36,061 nucleotides of DNA from Bacteroides sp. (GTDB lineage Bacteria; Bacteroidota; Bacteroidia; Bacteroidales; Bacteroidaceae), in assembly GCA_017472925.1 (NCBI GenBank), contig JAFUNS010000007.1, forward strand, positions 1 through 36,061, given 5' to 3'. The translations under genes and the position numbers were made by a program. Of the stretch, positions 8,578 through 16,728 are shown one piece after another. The notes under the pieces were generated by a model. It searched no databases. It had not been told where the DNA came from and saw only the letters and a list, made by a program, of their open reading frames with translations. Each line of letters begins with the position of its first letter. Within the stretch, counting starts at the first letter, position 1.

Positions 8578-9183
8578 ATGGCTAGATATACTGGACCAAA
8601 ATCAAGAATTGCCCGTAAATTCGGTGAAGCTATCTTTGGAGCAGATAAAGTATTGTCAAAGAAGAATTATCCTCCTGGACAGCATGGTAATAACAGAAGA
8701 AAGAAAACTTCTGAATATGGTATCATGTTGGCTGAAAAGCAAAAAGCTAAATATACATACGGAGTATTGGAAAAACAATTCCGCAACTTGTTTGAAAAGG
8801 CTGCAAGTGCACCTGGTATTACTGGTGAAGTTTTGCTTCAGAGCCTCGAAGCTCGCCTTGATAACGTAGTGTTCCGTTTGGGTATTGCTCCTACTCGTGC
8901 AGCTGCTCGTCAGTTGGTAGGCCATAAGCACATTACAGTTGATGGTAAGGTAGTTAATATTCCTTCTTATACTGTAAAGGCCGGTCAGATTGTAGGTGTT
9001 CGTGAAAGATCAAAATCTTTGGAAGTAATCGCTGATTCACTTGCAGGATTCAATCACAGCAAATACCCATGGTTGGAATGGGATGAAAATGTTAAGGCTG
9101 GTAAGTATTTGCATACTCCGGAAAGAGCTGACATTCCTGAAAACATTAAAGAACACTTGATCGTAGAATTGTACTCTAAATAA
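8578..9183 (+). CDS. rpsD: 30S ribosomal protein S4
   Basis: S4 nucleates assembly of the 16S 5' domain, helps unwind mRNA and in several bacteria represses its own operon. The 201-residue product starts [20 protein letters not shown] and carries an S4 RNA-binding domain around residues 92-155 ([20 protein letters not shown], then [20 protein letters not shown]). No N-terminal zinc Cys cluster is present. A foldable leader lies upstream and rpoA starts 11 bases downstream. Confidence 0.97.
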   Translation: MARYTGPKSRIARKFGEAIFGADKVLSKKNYPPGQHGNNRRKKTSEYGIMLAEKQKAKYTYGVLEKQFRNLFEKAASAPGITGEVLLQSLEARLDNVVFRLGIAPTRAAARQLVGHKHITVDGKVVNIPSYTVKAGQIVGVRERSKSLEVIADSLAGFNHSKYPWLEWDENVKAGKYLHTPERADIPENIKEHLIVELYSK

Positions 9184-9194
9184 TAATTAATTTC

Positions 9195-10187
9195 ATGGCG
9201 ATATTAGCATTTCAAAAACCTGATAAAGTATTAATGTTGGAAGCGGATTCCAAGTTCGGCAAGTTCGAATTTCGTCCGCTCGAACCCGGTTTCGGTATTA
9301 CCGTAGGTAATGCTTTGCGCCGTATTCTTCTTTCTTCTCTGGAAGGCTTTGCTATCAATACCATTAAGATTGAAGGTGTTGAACATGAGTTCGCCTCTAT
9401 CCCAGGTGTTAAGGAAGATGTAACCAACATTATCTTGAATCTTAAGCAAGTTAGATTCAAGCAAGTAGTAGAAGAATTCGAGAGCGAAAAAGTTAGTATT
9501 TCTATCGAGAATTCAAGTGAATTTAAAGCAGGTGATATAAGCAAGTATTTGACTGGATTTGAAGTGTTAAATCCTGAATTGGTTATTTGCCATTTAGATT
9601 CAAAGGCGACACTGCAGATGGATATTACCATTAACAAGGGTAGAGGTTATGTTCCGGCTGACGAAAACCGCGAATATTGTACAGATGTTAATGTAATTCC
9701 TATCGATTCTATTTATACACCGATACGTAATGTCAAGTATCAGGTAGAAAACTTCCGTGTTGAACAGAAGACTGACTACGAAAAGCTGGTATTGGAAATT
9801 ACTACCGATGGTTCCATTCACCCGAAGGACGCTTTGAAGGAAGCAGCTAAGATATTGATTTATCACTTCATGTTGTTCTCTGATGAAAAGATTACTCTTG
9901 AAACATCAGATGTTGACGGTAATGAAGAATTCGATGAAGAAGTATTGCACATGCGTCAGTTGCTTAAGACTAAGCTTGTTGATATGGACCTCTCAGTTCG
10001 TGCATTGAACTGCTTGAAGGCTGCTGATGTTGAAACATTGGGCGACCTTGTACAGTTCAATAAGACCGATCTGCTGAAGTTCAGAAACTTTGGTAAGAAA
10101 TCGCTCACGGAGCTTGATGATTTGCTCGAGGGTCTGAATCTTTCGTTTGGAACAGATATTTCTAAGTTTAAATTAGATAAAGAATAA
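9195..10187 (+). CDS. rpoA: DNA-directed RNA polymerase subunit alpha
   Basis: This is the alpha subunit that dimerises to nucleate RNA polymerase assembly. The 330-residue product has the N-terminal domain (about 1-235) with [20 protein letters not shown] and [17 protein letters not shown]. After a linker comes the C-terminal domain (about 255-320) with [20 protein letters not shown] and the [13 protein letters not shown] helix-hairpin segment used for UP-element and activator contacts. It lies between rpsD and rplQ, as usual. Confidence 0.98.
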   Translation: MAILAFQKPDKVLMLEADSKFGKFEFRPLEPGFGITVGNALRRILLSSLEGFAINTIKIEGVEHEFASIPGVKEDVTNIILNLKQVRFKQVVEEFESEKVSISIENSSEFKAGDISKYLTGFEVLNPELVICHLDSKATLQMDITINKGRGYVPADENREYCTDVNVIPIDSIYTPIRNVKYQVENFRVEQKTDYEKLVLEITTDGSIHPKDALKEAAKILIYHFMLFSDEKITLETSDVDGNEEFDEEVLHMRQLLKTKLVDMDLSVRALNCLKAADVETLGDLVQFNKTDLLKFRNFGKKSLTELDDLLEGLNLSFGTDISKFKLDKE

Positions 10188-10190
10188 ACA

Positions 10191-10670
10191 ATGAGACATA
10201 ATAAGAAATTCAATCATTTAGGTCGTACTGCTTCTCATAGAAGCGCTATGTTGGCTAACATGGCTTGCTCTTTGATTAAGCACAAAAGAATCACTACGAC
10301 TGTTGCAAAGGCTAAGGCTTTGAAGAAGTTTGTTGAGCCTTTGATTACTAAGTCTAAAGAAGACACTACTAACTCACGTCGTGTTGTATTTAGCAATTTG
10401 CAAGATAAATTCGCTGTAACAGAATTGTTCAAGGAAATCTCTGTTAAGGTTGCTGATCGTCCAGGTGGTTACACTCGTATCATCAAGACTGGTCATCGTT
10501 TGGGTGACAATGCCGAAATGTGCTTCATCGAATTGGTAGACTACGATGAAAACATGGCTAAGACTGCTCCAGCTAAGAAGTCAACTCGTACTCGTCGTTC
10601 TAAGAAGAGTGCTGCTGTTGAAGCTCCAGCTGCAGAAGCACCTGCTACAGAAGAAGCTAAGGCTGAATAA
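10191..10670 (+). CDS. rplQ: 50S ribosomal protein L17
   Basis: L17 lies on the solvent side of the large subunit near the exit tunnel. The core starts [20 protein letters not shown] and includes [20 protein letters not shown]. The product is 159 residues, longer than the roughly 120-130 of many species. The extra is a low-complexity Lys/Ala/Glu-rich tail after about residue 120. It starts 3 bases after rpoA and is the last gene of the ribosomal block, ahead of a strong terminator. Confidence 0.97.
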   Translation: MRHNKKFNHLGRTASHRSAMLANMACSLIKHKRITTTVAKAKALKKFVEPLITKSKEDTTNSRRVVFSNLQDKFAVTELFKEISVKVADRPGGYTRIIKTGHRLGDNAEMCFIELVDYDENMAKTAPAKKSTRTRRSKKSAAVEAPAAEAPATEEAKAE

Positions 10671-10693
10671 TCTGTACCAAACTATATACTATA

Positions 10694-10725
10694 AAAGAAG
10701 GCTGCAATTTTTTGCAGCCTTCTTT
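10694..10725. terminator. Bidirectional intrinsic terminator after rplQ
   Basis: AAAGAAGGCTGCAA (10694-10707) and TTGCAGCCTTCTTT (10712-10725) form a perfect 14-bp stem with a TTTT loop. A T-rich tract follows on the + strand and an A-rich run precedes it, so it can stop both rplQ and the convergent gene ending at 10730. Confidence 0.92.
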
Positions 10726-10729
10726 GTTC

Positions 10730-11458
10730 TTATTTGTAATCTTTTACAACGGTAGCCTTTATGATGCGTACATCTTCTACCGGACGATCGTATTGGTCTG
10801 TTGCCACTTTCTGAATCTTGTCCACTACATCCATGCCTTCTACAATTTCTGCAAAGACTGTATATTGTGCATCCAAATGTGGTGAACCGCCTACTTCCTT
10901 GTAAGTCTTTATCATTTCTTCGGTAAGCGTAGCCGTACTATCTGTACCCTGCCACATGCGTTGCTGTCCTCTTTCTATCTGCTGGTCTGTTAATGGGCCA
11001 CACGTCATGATTGCAAATTGGGAGCCGCATGATAACCGGTTAGGATTTGTTTCATCTCCTTCTCTTGCAGCATTTACCATACCTCGTTTATGATATAGTT
11101 TTGGGAAATGGATTTCTGCAGGAATGCGGAATGGTTCTCCATCGCCTAAAAGTTCACCAGGTTTGGCATGTCGTGAATTGGGATCACCTGCTTGAAGTAC
11201 GAAATTATCGATTACTCGGTGAAAAAGCAGACTGTCATAATAACCTACTTTAGTCAATACCAAATAAGCGTCACGATGCAAAGGTGTTTCATTGAACAAG
11301 GCCATCTTGAAATTACCCATGGTCGTTTCGAATAAAATTTCAGCTCGTTGTTCTTCAGGTTGTACCGTTGCTTTCTGTTCGGGTTTGCATGATAAGAAAG
11401 AACATGTACAGGTAATAGCAGCAATAGCTATTCCGTTCAATAAGGAATGTTTCTTCAT
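10730..11458 (-). CDS. Cyclophilin-type peptidyl-prolyl isomerase, lipoprotein
   Basis: This is a predicted cis-trans prolyl isomerase assisting folding in the periplasm. The 242-residue protein begins with a signal peptide and a lipobox-like FLSC (Cys24), so it is probably lipid-anchored. The cyclophilin domain starts near residue 40 (FETTMGNFKMALF) and contains LLFHRVIDNFVLQAGDPNS and RGMVNAAREGDETNPNRLSC, the catalytic Arg region. SQFAIMTCG and the late TVFAEIVEGMDVVDKIQKVA segment also match. An insertion of about 35 residues with QQIERGQQRMWQG separates the last two, as in other Bacteroidetes members. Confidence 0.93.
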   Translation of the reverse strand: MKKHSLLNGIAIAAITCTCSFLSCKPEQKATVQPEEQRAEILFETTMGNFKMALFNETPLHRDAYLVLTKVGYYDSLLFHRVIDNFVLQAGDPNSRHAKPGELLGDGEPFRIPAEIHFPKLYHKRGMVNAAREGDETNPNRLSCGSQFAIMTCGPLTDQQIERGQQRMWQGTDSTATLTEEMIKTYKEVGGSPHLDAQYTVFAEIVEGMDVVDKIQKVATDQYDRPVEDVRIIKATVVKDYK

Positions 11459-11484
11459 AATTGTTTAATTAATGGTTATTTTTA

Positions 11485-11492
11485 CAAAGATA
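11485..11492 (-). promoter_or_regulatory. -7 box for the cyclophilin gene
   Basis: On the minus strand TATCTTTG matches TAnnTTTG, 27 bases before the start codon at 11458. A TTTG lies 22 bases further upstream, slightly beyond the preferred spacing. It overlaps the opposing promoter at 11505-11512. Confidence 0.6.
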
Positions 11493-11504
11493 GATAAATT
11501 TGAT

Positions 11505-11512
11505 TATATTTG
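11505..11512 (+). promoter_or_regulatory. -7 box for the GH28-like gene
   Basis: TATATTTG matches TAnnTTTG and lies 35 bases before the ATG at 11547. Because the box falls inside the longer open frame that begins at 11472, it supports the later start. No clear TTTG is seen at -33. Confidence 0.6.
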
Positions 11513-11546
11513 CACAAACTATGATTGTAAACTAAAAATTAGCTAT

Positions 11547-13193
11547 ATGAAAAGACATTTGTCCCTTTTAAGTATTCTTCTTTGTTTGGTAGCTTGTTTG
11601 CCCATACAAGCTAATGGCCGTTTTAATGTGAAAGATTTTGGTGCCAAGGGCGATGGTGTACATATCGACAGCCCTGCCATTAATGCGGCTATTGACGCAG
11701 CATCTGAAGCCGGTGGTGGAACCGTATATTTTCCTGCCGGTACCTATAGCAGTTATTCCATTCGTCTGAAAAGTCATATCTCACTCTATTTGGATCATGG
11801 TGCAGTACTTAAGGCTGCTGTGCCTAATGAACAGAATCATTATGATTTGCCAGAGGAAAACTGGTCTACTTATCAGGATTTTGGGCATAGCCATTGGAAG
11901 AACTCTTTGATTTGGGGAATTGGACTCCATGATATTACTATTCAAGGTTTTGGACTTATTGACGGGTCAGAAGGCATTACTCGCGGACAGGCCAAAATGA
12001 ATGGCTTTCCGGCAGCTAATAAGGCCATAGCACTGAAGGAATGTAGAAATGTAACCATTCGTGATATCAGTATGCTTCTCTGCGGGCACTTTGCTATGTT
12101 GTTGACTGGTGTGGATAATCTGACTATTGATAATGTGCGTTGTGATACCAATCGTGACGCTTTTGATATTGATTGTTGTGCCAATGTCCGTGTATCCAAT
12201 TGTTATGTAAATACGTTGAACGATGATGCCATTGTTCTGAAATGTTCATATGGCTTGGGCTATGCCAAGGCTACTGAAAATGTAACCATTACCAATTGTC
12301 AGGTTTCCGGTTATGACCCCGGAACATTGCTCGATGGTACATTCAAGAAAACCATTACGCAGGCGCCCGACCGTGATGGACCGACTGGACGCATTAAGTT
12401 TGGTACAGAATCGAATGGAGGATTCAAGAATATAACCATATCCAATTGTGTGTTCGATAATTGTCGAGGTATAGCTCTTGAAACAGTCGATGGTGCTATC
12501 ATTGAAGATATTACGGTTGATAATATTGCTATGCGTGACATTTGGAATTCCCCCATTTATATTCGTTTGGGAAATCGTGCCCGCGGTCCTAAAGAATTGC
12601 CTGTTTCGGTAGTACGCCGTGTGAAGTTGAGTAATATCGTTGTGAAGAATGCTGATTGCCGTTATGCTTCCATTCTTTTTGGTCTTGAAGGCCATCCCAT
12701 TGAAGATGTTACACTCAGTAATATCTATATTCAGTATAAAGGTGGTCTTACTATGGATGATGTTATTCACCAACGTGGAGCCAATTCTTTCTTTACTCGT
12801 GTCAATTCAGCTGCTCATGGTACTCGTCAATCGGGTGGCGAGCAGGAGCCGGAAAAGCCGGGTAGACCAGATCCTTTTGATGTACCTGATATGGAAAAGG
12901 GTTATCCCGAGCCTTCGTCACATGGTATTCTTCCGGCTTATGGTTTGTTCATCAAGCATGCCAAGAATGTCCGTGTAGATAAAGTAGAGTTCGAAACACT
13001 TCAAGAAGACAAACGCCCCGCTATTGTTTTGATGAATGTGGATGGAATCAAGTTTACCGAAGTGGAAGTGGATAAGTCGGCAGAGGCTCCCTATTTTGTT
13101 TTGAAGAATGTGCGCAATTTCCAGGTAGAGGACTTTGCGGGGGTAAAGGATAAAAATATTACTTCGGCTGAAAATCAGGAAATTTATAAATAA
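11547..13193 (+). CDS. GH28-like right-handed beta-helix protein, exported
   Basis: This is a probable pectin-directed glycoside hydrolase of the polygalacturonase (GH28) superfamily. The start at 11547 gives a signal sequence with LVAC (Cys17) as a possible lipobox. Start 11472 would put 25 non-signal residues in front. The 548-residue product has the pectate-lyase-like entry NVKDFGAKGDGVHIDSPAIN and many beta-helix coils. NxD is present (N202, D204), and so is the DD pair (D226, D227). At the GHG position it reads GRIKFGTES instead, and the usual RIK triplet is replaced by IALET, so activity on homogalacturonan is uncertain. It stands alone, without SusC/SusD genes. Confidence 0.85.
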   Translation: MKRHLSLLSILLCLVACLPIQANGRFNVKDFGAKGDGVHIDSPAINAAIDAASEAGGGTVYFPAGTYSSYSIRLKSHISLYLDHGAVLKAAVPNEQNHYDLPEENWSTYQDFGHSHWKNSLIWGIGLHDITIQGFGLIDGSEGITRGQAKMNGFPAANKAIALKECRNVTIRDISMLLCGHFAMLLTGVDNLTIDNVRCDTNRDAFDIDCCANVRVSNCYVNTLNDDAIVLKCSYGLGYAKATENVTITNCQVSGYDPGTLLDGTFKKTITQAPDRDGPTGRIKFGTESNGGFKNITISNCVFDNCRGIALETVDGAIIEDITVDNIAMRDIWNSPIYIRLGNRARGPKELPVSVVRRVKLSNIVVKNADCRYASILFGLEGHPIEDVTLSNIYIQYKGGLTMDDVIHQRGANSFFTRVNSAAHGTRQSGGEQEPEKPGRPDPFDVPDMEKGYPEPSSHGILPAYGLFIKHAKNVRVDKVEFETLQEDKRPAIVLMNVDGIKFTEVEVDKSAEAPYFVLKNVRNFQVEDFAGVKDKNITSAENQEIYK

Positions 13194-13247
13194 ATGTTTC
13201 TGCATATCATTATTATTCTATAAACAACCATTTAATTAGATAAGATT

Positions 13248-14063
13248 ATGAATACATCCAAAGCGAAGAAAAGTGTGCAAGTAGGCATTGGTGGTGTCGT
13301 GGTTATAGGTATTGTTGTACTTTGTCTAACGATGTTTGCCGTTGAACGTATCGATTCGGGACAGACCGGTATTATTGTAAATTTGGCAGGAAGTGAACGT
13401 GGGGTAGACGATGCCAAGGTCGAAACCGGATGGGTATTCTATAACCGATTTACCAAACAATTATTTGAATATCCTGCATTTGCGCAGATTGTAGACTATG
13501 AACCGTTCGATATTCAAGATAAGAAAGGAACTATTTTCAAGACCGACCCTACGATTGAATATTACATTGAACGTGAAAATGCCAAAGTAGTGTTCTTGCG
13601 TTATCGCAAAACAACCCGTGAATTGGAACAGTCCGTTATCTTAACCGAAGTAAAGAATGCCTATAAGGATATAGCCGGATTGTACGAGACCGATTCGCTC
13701 ATTAACAATCGTCCAGCTTTTGAAAAAGAAGTGGAAACATTGTTGATTGAACGACTCAGTCAGCGTGGCTTTACTTTCAGCAATATTCAGTCGTCAGTCA
13801 AACCGAATGATGTACTTCAGGCTGCAATTGATGAAAAGAATACAGCGGTTCAGAATGCATTGAAGGTGGAAAATGAAAAGAAGGCTGCCATTGCCGAAGC
13901 TGAAAAGGTGGTAGCTGCAGCCAAAGGTAAGGCGGATGCCAATCGTATCTTGCAGGAGTCCATTACACCAGAACTTATTCAATTGAAAGCTGTAGAGAAG
14001 TGGGACGGTAAATTACCGCTTTCTACCAGCGGAAATACTTTGCCTTTCTTGGAATTGAAGTAA
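13248..14063 (+). CDS. SPFH/band-7 domain membrane protein
   Basis: This prohibitin-like protein is predicted to form oligomeric scaffolds at the membrane. Of 271 residues, about 12-33 form one N-terminal transmembrane segment. It is followed by the band-7 domain beginning ERIDSGQTGIIVNLAGSERG. Residues about 190-240 are an Ala/Glu/Lys-rich coiled coil (NALKVENEKKAAIAEAEKVV), as in prohibitins and HflK/C. No protease gene is adjacent. It starts 54 bases after the GH28-like gene with no promoter-like box in between, so they may be co-transcribed. The exact role is unknown. Confidence 0.88.
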   Translation: MNTSKAKKSVQVGIGGVVVIGIVVLCLTMFAVERIDSGQTGIIVNLAGSERGVDDAKVETGWVFYNRFTKQLFEYPAFAQIVDYEPFDIQDKKGTIFKTDPTIEYYIERENAKVVFLRYRKTTRELEQSVILTEVKNAYKDIAGLYETDSLINNRPAFEKEVETLLIERLSQRGFTFSNIQSSVKPNDVLQAAIDEKNTAVQNALKVENEKKAAIAEAEKVVAAAKGKADANRILQESITPELIQLKAVEKWDGKLPLSTSGNTLPFLELK

Positions 14064-14129
14064 AATGAACATTCCTTTAAAATGTTTGTTAATTATTAAT
14101 GCTTTATTCCTTTGAATCGCTTTTTATGT

Positions 14130-14137
14130 TACCTTTG
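14130..14137 (+). promoter_or_regulatory. -7 box upstream of the 14156 gene
   Basis: TACCTTTG is a full match to TAnnTTTG, 18 bases before the ATG at 14156. A TTTG at 14111-14114 is closer than the usual spacing. Confidence 0.55.
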
Positions 14138-14155
14138 TAGGGTAAAATTATCCAA

Positions 14156-14569
14156 ATGAAAAATATCGTCATACTCATATCGTTTTTACTACTGTTTCTT
14201 CTTGGGGGAGAGGCCGTGAAAGGGCAATCCTTTGAGAAGGATAGCATGGAGTATGTACAGCCAGGTTCTACAGAAGGATGTGTGTGGCAAGCAGATGTCC
14301 TTCTGCCTATAACCGATTGTCCTTCTGGCGATATGATTCTTTCGGATGTACAGTCTTTGGCCCGTCAGTTGAGCGTTCGTTCAGAGCGTATGCTTCGTTT
14401 GAGTTTGGCTCAGAGCAAATGGTATTCCAAAATGTTGATGCGTAAAGTTATCCGGTGTAAGGATAAACTAACCCAGCACATTTCTCATCAGTTTACTTCT
14501 ATTCGCCCCTTGTCTTGGGAAACGGTATCCGAATACTATGTATTTGGAATCAGGCACATTTTGATTTAG
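14156..14569 (+). CDS. Exported protein of unknown function, 137 aa
   Basis: I do not recognise a family. The first 24 residues form a signal peptide (MKNIVILISFLLLFLLGGEA, then VKGQ) with cleavage likely before QSFEKD. The mature part is about 113 residues with two Cys in the first third and a basic helical middle (SLAQSKWYSKMLMRKVIRCK). It has its own -7 box and is followed by an uncharacterised membrane protein. A periplasmic location is inferred. Confidence 0.6.
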   Translation: MKNIVILISFLLLFLLGGEAVKGQSFEKDSMEYVQPGSTEGCVWQADVLLPITDCPSGDMILSDVQSLARQLSVRSERMLRLSLAQSKWYSKMLMRKVIRCKDKLTQHISHQFTSIRPLSWETVSEYYVFGIRHILI

Positions 14570-14657
14570 CGGATTCTTTTGTTAGGTTTATTGTATCTTC
14601 ATGGCAACCGTTATGAAGGATGTATTATTGTATCTTAATCAAACAAAAGTATTTATT

Positions 14658-15197
14658 ATGAATCAAACTATTACGGCAGACGTTCGTTTGTTGTCTGCAT
14701 CGCATCCACATATCACTAAACATACCAGTATTTTCTCGTTGGTGGTCTCTTCTTTTATAGCTTTGGCTGGAGTAGCCGTTATTCTCATTGCGCTGGATTT
14801 GGACCAATCGGCTTCTACATTATGTATGAGCTTGCTGACTATAGGTACTATCTTGTTTTTATTAGCCTTATATCGTTTCTTCTGGAGGAGTAAGGAGATG
14901 GTCTATCTGCCGACAGGTAGCAGTGTTAAAGGAGGTTGTTGTTATTTGGATATAGACCATCTGCAACAAATGCAAGAGTTATTGGAGCGGGGTGAATTTG
15001 AATCTCTGAAGAATATACCTATCAAGATGAGTGGAAACGCACGATTGGATTATATGGTATCTAAAGACGGTAAGTTTGCAGCAGCTCAATTATATCGTTT
15101 TATTCCTTATACTTATGAGCCGTTTTCCCGCGTCTATTATTATACCGAAGCCGATTCAGCTTCGTTTGCGCGTAGACTGAATACCGGAATCTTTTGA
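14658..15197 (+). CDS. Membrane protein of unknown function, 179 aa
   Basis: The frame is open from 14601, but 14658 (MNQTITADVR) is preferred because the preceding residues show no conserved or signal character. Two hydrophobic helices (about 24-46 and 53-74, the second ending LLALYRFFWRSKE) form a hairpin. A soluble C-terminal domain of about 100 residues follows, containing two adjacent Cys (GGCCYLDID) and a Tyr-rich end (PYTYEPFSRVYYYTEAD). No family is recognised. A good intrinsic terminator lies downstream at 15294. Confidence 0.65.
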   Translation: MNQTITADVRLLSASHPHITKHTSIFSLVVSSFIALAGVAVILIALDLDQSASTLCMSLLTIGTILFLLALYRFFWRSKEMVYLPTGSSVKGGCCYLDIDHLQQMQELLERGEFESLKNIPIKMSGNARLDYMVSKDGKFAAAQLYRFIPYTYEPFSRVYYYTEADSASFARRLNTGIF

Positions 15198-15293
15198 TTT
15201 TTTAATATGACTCTTTATGTTATGAATAAGGGGGATACTGTCTGCGAAGATGGGATTCTCCTGCTTAAGACGTTAATGTGATAAATTGTTGGG

Positions 15294-15326
15294 TGGGGCT
15301 AGTCGTTGATGATTGGCCCCATTTTT
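15294..15326 (+). terminator. Intrinsic terminator after the 14658 gene
   Basis: TGGGGCTAGTC (15294-15304) pairs with GATTGGCCCCA (15311-15321), an 11-bp stem with two GU pairs and a 6-base loop. TTTTT follows. Confidence 0.85.
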
Positions 15327-15370
15327 AGTGTTTTTAACTTGGAATGGAGCGGGAATAAGGCCGAAAACTG

Positions 15371-15378
15371 TACTTTTG
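15371..15378 (+). promoter_or_regulatory. -7 box of the glycine-zipper lipoprotein gene
   Basis: TACTTTTG matches TAnnTTTG and lies 16 bases before the ATG at 15394. It falls inside the longer open frame from 15313 and so argues for the later start. Confidence 0.6.
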
Positions 15379-15393
15379 TCCCAACAAATAAAG

Positions 15394-16047
15394 ATGGAAA
15401 TGAAGAAAATAGCGATATTATTTCTTGCTGTAGCTACATTAACTTCGTGTTATACCAGTAGAATGCAGGGAAGTCCGGCAGCAGTGTCGGCCGGTGCTTC
15501 TATCGGTGGCGTATTGGGCTCTATTGTAGGCGATAGGGCTGGGGGATATAACGGGTCACAATTCGGTGCTTTAATCGGTACGGTAGCCGGTGCTGCTATA
15601 GGTAATGCAGTGACTACACCTCGCAAGGAAAAGGTGCAGGTAGAAGAGTATGTGTATGAAGAAAATCGTCCGTCAGAATCCTATTATGCCCCTTCAGGTT
15701 TGCAGATTACGAACATTCGATTTATAGATGAGAATCGGAATCAGACAATCGATGCCAACGAAAAATGCAAACTTATTTTTGATATTGTGAATGATGGTGA
15801 TGTTGCAGCCTATAATGTAACTCCGATTGTAGAAGAAATCAGTGGCATGAAACATCTGCAGATTTCTCCTTCTGCACAAATCTCGTACATGCCGGTGGGT
15901 AATCAGATTCGTTATACGGCTATAATACAAGGAGAAAAGCGATTGAAGTCGGGCGAAGCGGTATTTCGCGTCTATACCTCGGAAAGCAATGGTGCTTTGA
16001 GCGATTCACATGAATTCTCGATACCTACTTCAAAGAGAAACAAATAA
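15394..16047 (+). CDS. Glycine-zipper lipoprotein
   Basis: This is a predicted outer-membrane-associated lipoprotein. From ATG 15394 the first 19 residues are a type II signal with lipobox LTSC (Cys19). A Met at 15400 would work equally well. Residues about 32-72 form a glycine zipper (AGASIGGVLGSIVGDRAGG and GALIGTVAGAAIGNAV). The C-terminal 110 residues (from LQITNIRFIDENRNQTIDAN) look like a CARDB-type beta-sandwich, with the pattern of ANEKCKLIFDIVNDGDVAAY. Total length is 217 residues. Its partner and function are unknown, and a terminator follows at once. Confidence 0.8.
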   Translation: MEMKKIAILFLAVATLTSCYTSRMQGSPAAVSAGASIGGVLGSIVGDRAGGYNGSQFGALIGTVAGAAIGNAVTTPRKEKVQVEEYVYEENRPSESYYAPSGLQITNIRFIDENRNQTIDANEKCKLIFDIVNDGDVAAYNVTPIVEEISGMKHLQISPSAQISYMPVGNQIRYTAIIQGEKRLKSGEAVFRVYTSESNGALSDSHEFSIPTSKRNK

Positions 16048-16082
16048 AGTGGGTGTGTCGAAATGCGCATCCACTATTTTTT
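16048..16082 (+). terminator. Intrinsic terminator after the glycine-zipper gene
   Basis: AGTGGGTGTG (16048-16057) pairs with CGCATCCACT (16066-16075), 10 bp with two GU pairs and an 8-base loop. A T run follows from 16077. Confidence 0.8.
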
Positions 16083-16191
16083 AGACACGGTTTTTTTTCG
16101 CTTTGTCCAACAACACGTCACGGATTAACACGGTTTTAGTGTATGTTTACATTAAATTTATCCGTGCAATCCGTGTAATCCGTGCCTAAAA
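16079..16191. repeat. Imperfect inverted repeat with AATCCGTG copies
   Basis: CACGGATTAACACGG (16119-16133) faces CCGTGTAATCCGTG (16171-16184), an inverted repeat with one extra base. The outer segments TTTTAGACACGG (16079-16090) and CCGTGCCTAAAA (16180-16191) are also complementary apart from one position. The right side holds three consecutive CCGTG units spaced 9 bases apart. It lies between convergent genes and may act as a terminator for the minus-strand operon ending at 16243, or be a dispersed intergenic repeat. Confidence 0.6.
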
Positions 16192-16242
16192 TACATTTAT
16201 GACACAGTGATAGGTGTTTGAACTACAATAGATTCCTTTCAA

Positions 16243-16728
16243 TTAAAGATCTTCAACGGTCTTGCTCGTTATTTCTTGAATTTCTTTCAGCGTCAAGTCA
16301 CCAATGATAGAAATGATGGTAAACTCATCTTTTTCATCGGTTATTAGGATAAACTCACTGCTCCCTTTCTTGCGTTCCTTGAAATAGATGGTAGTCTTTT
16401 CGCCATCTTCGCGCACACGCATCAGCTCTTCGTAGCCATTCTTGGTATTGATGTCCTTGGTCTCTTTGCGCAATTGTTCAATGATGGGAGCTTCGTCACT
16501 GGATAGAATTTGTATGTTGTCCAGTCGGCTGGCAATGTTCCCTACATTCACCCCATTTATCTTGCCCGACATGTTGGGAAACATATTGAGCATACTTTTG
16601 GTAATGTAAACGGAGCTTACACCGTCCATTTCGGCATACTTGTCAAAGAAAGATTGTTGGGCGCGGCAGAATACAGTGCTGAGTGCCAACAGTAGGGTCA
16701 GGATATATATGCGTTTCATCTTATTCAT
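16243..16728 (-). CDS. DUF4252 domain protein (second copy), exported
   Basis: The 161-residue protein begins with a signal peptide (cleavage probably after CRA, before QQSFFDKYAE). The DUF4252 fold follows: VSSVYITKSMLNMFP at the start, then a LDNIQILSS strand, an EELMRVREDGEKTTIYFK hairpin and the final SIIGDLTLKEIQEI. The function of DUF4252 is not known to me. It is the last gene of a four-gene operon, overlapping the putative anti-sigma gene by 8 bases, and is a paralogue of the first gene. A start three codons in (MKRIYI) is also possible. Confidence 0.88.
   Translation of the reverse strand: MNKMKRIYILTLLLALSTVFCRAQQSFFDKYAEMDGVSSVYITKSMLNMFPNMSGKINGVNVGNIASRLDNIQILSSDEAPIIEQLRKETKDINTKNGYEELMRVREDGEKTTIYFKERKKGSSEFILITDEKDEFTIISIIGDLTLKEIQEITSKTVEDL

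Noticed and set aside
11472-11546. Longer start of the GH28-like gene at 11472
   Set aside because: It would place the -7 box inside the gene and hide the signal peptide that begins at 11547.
15222-15281. A 19-codon frame (MNKGDTVCEDG...) before the terminator at 15294
   Set aside because: It has no ribosome site, no promoter box and no recognised similarity. It is more likely the 3' untranslated part of the preceding gene.
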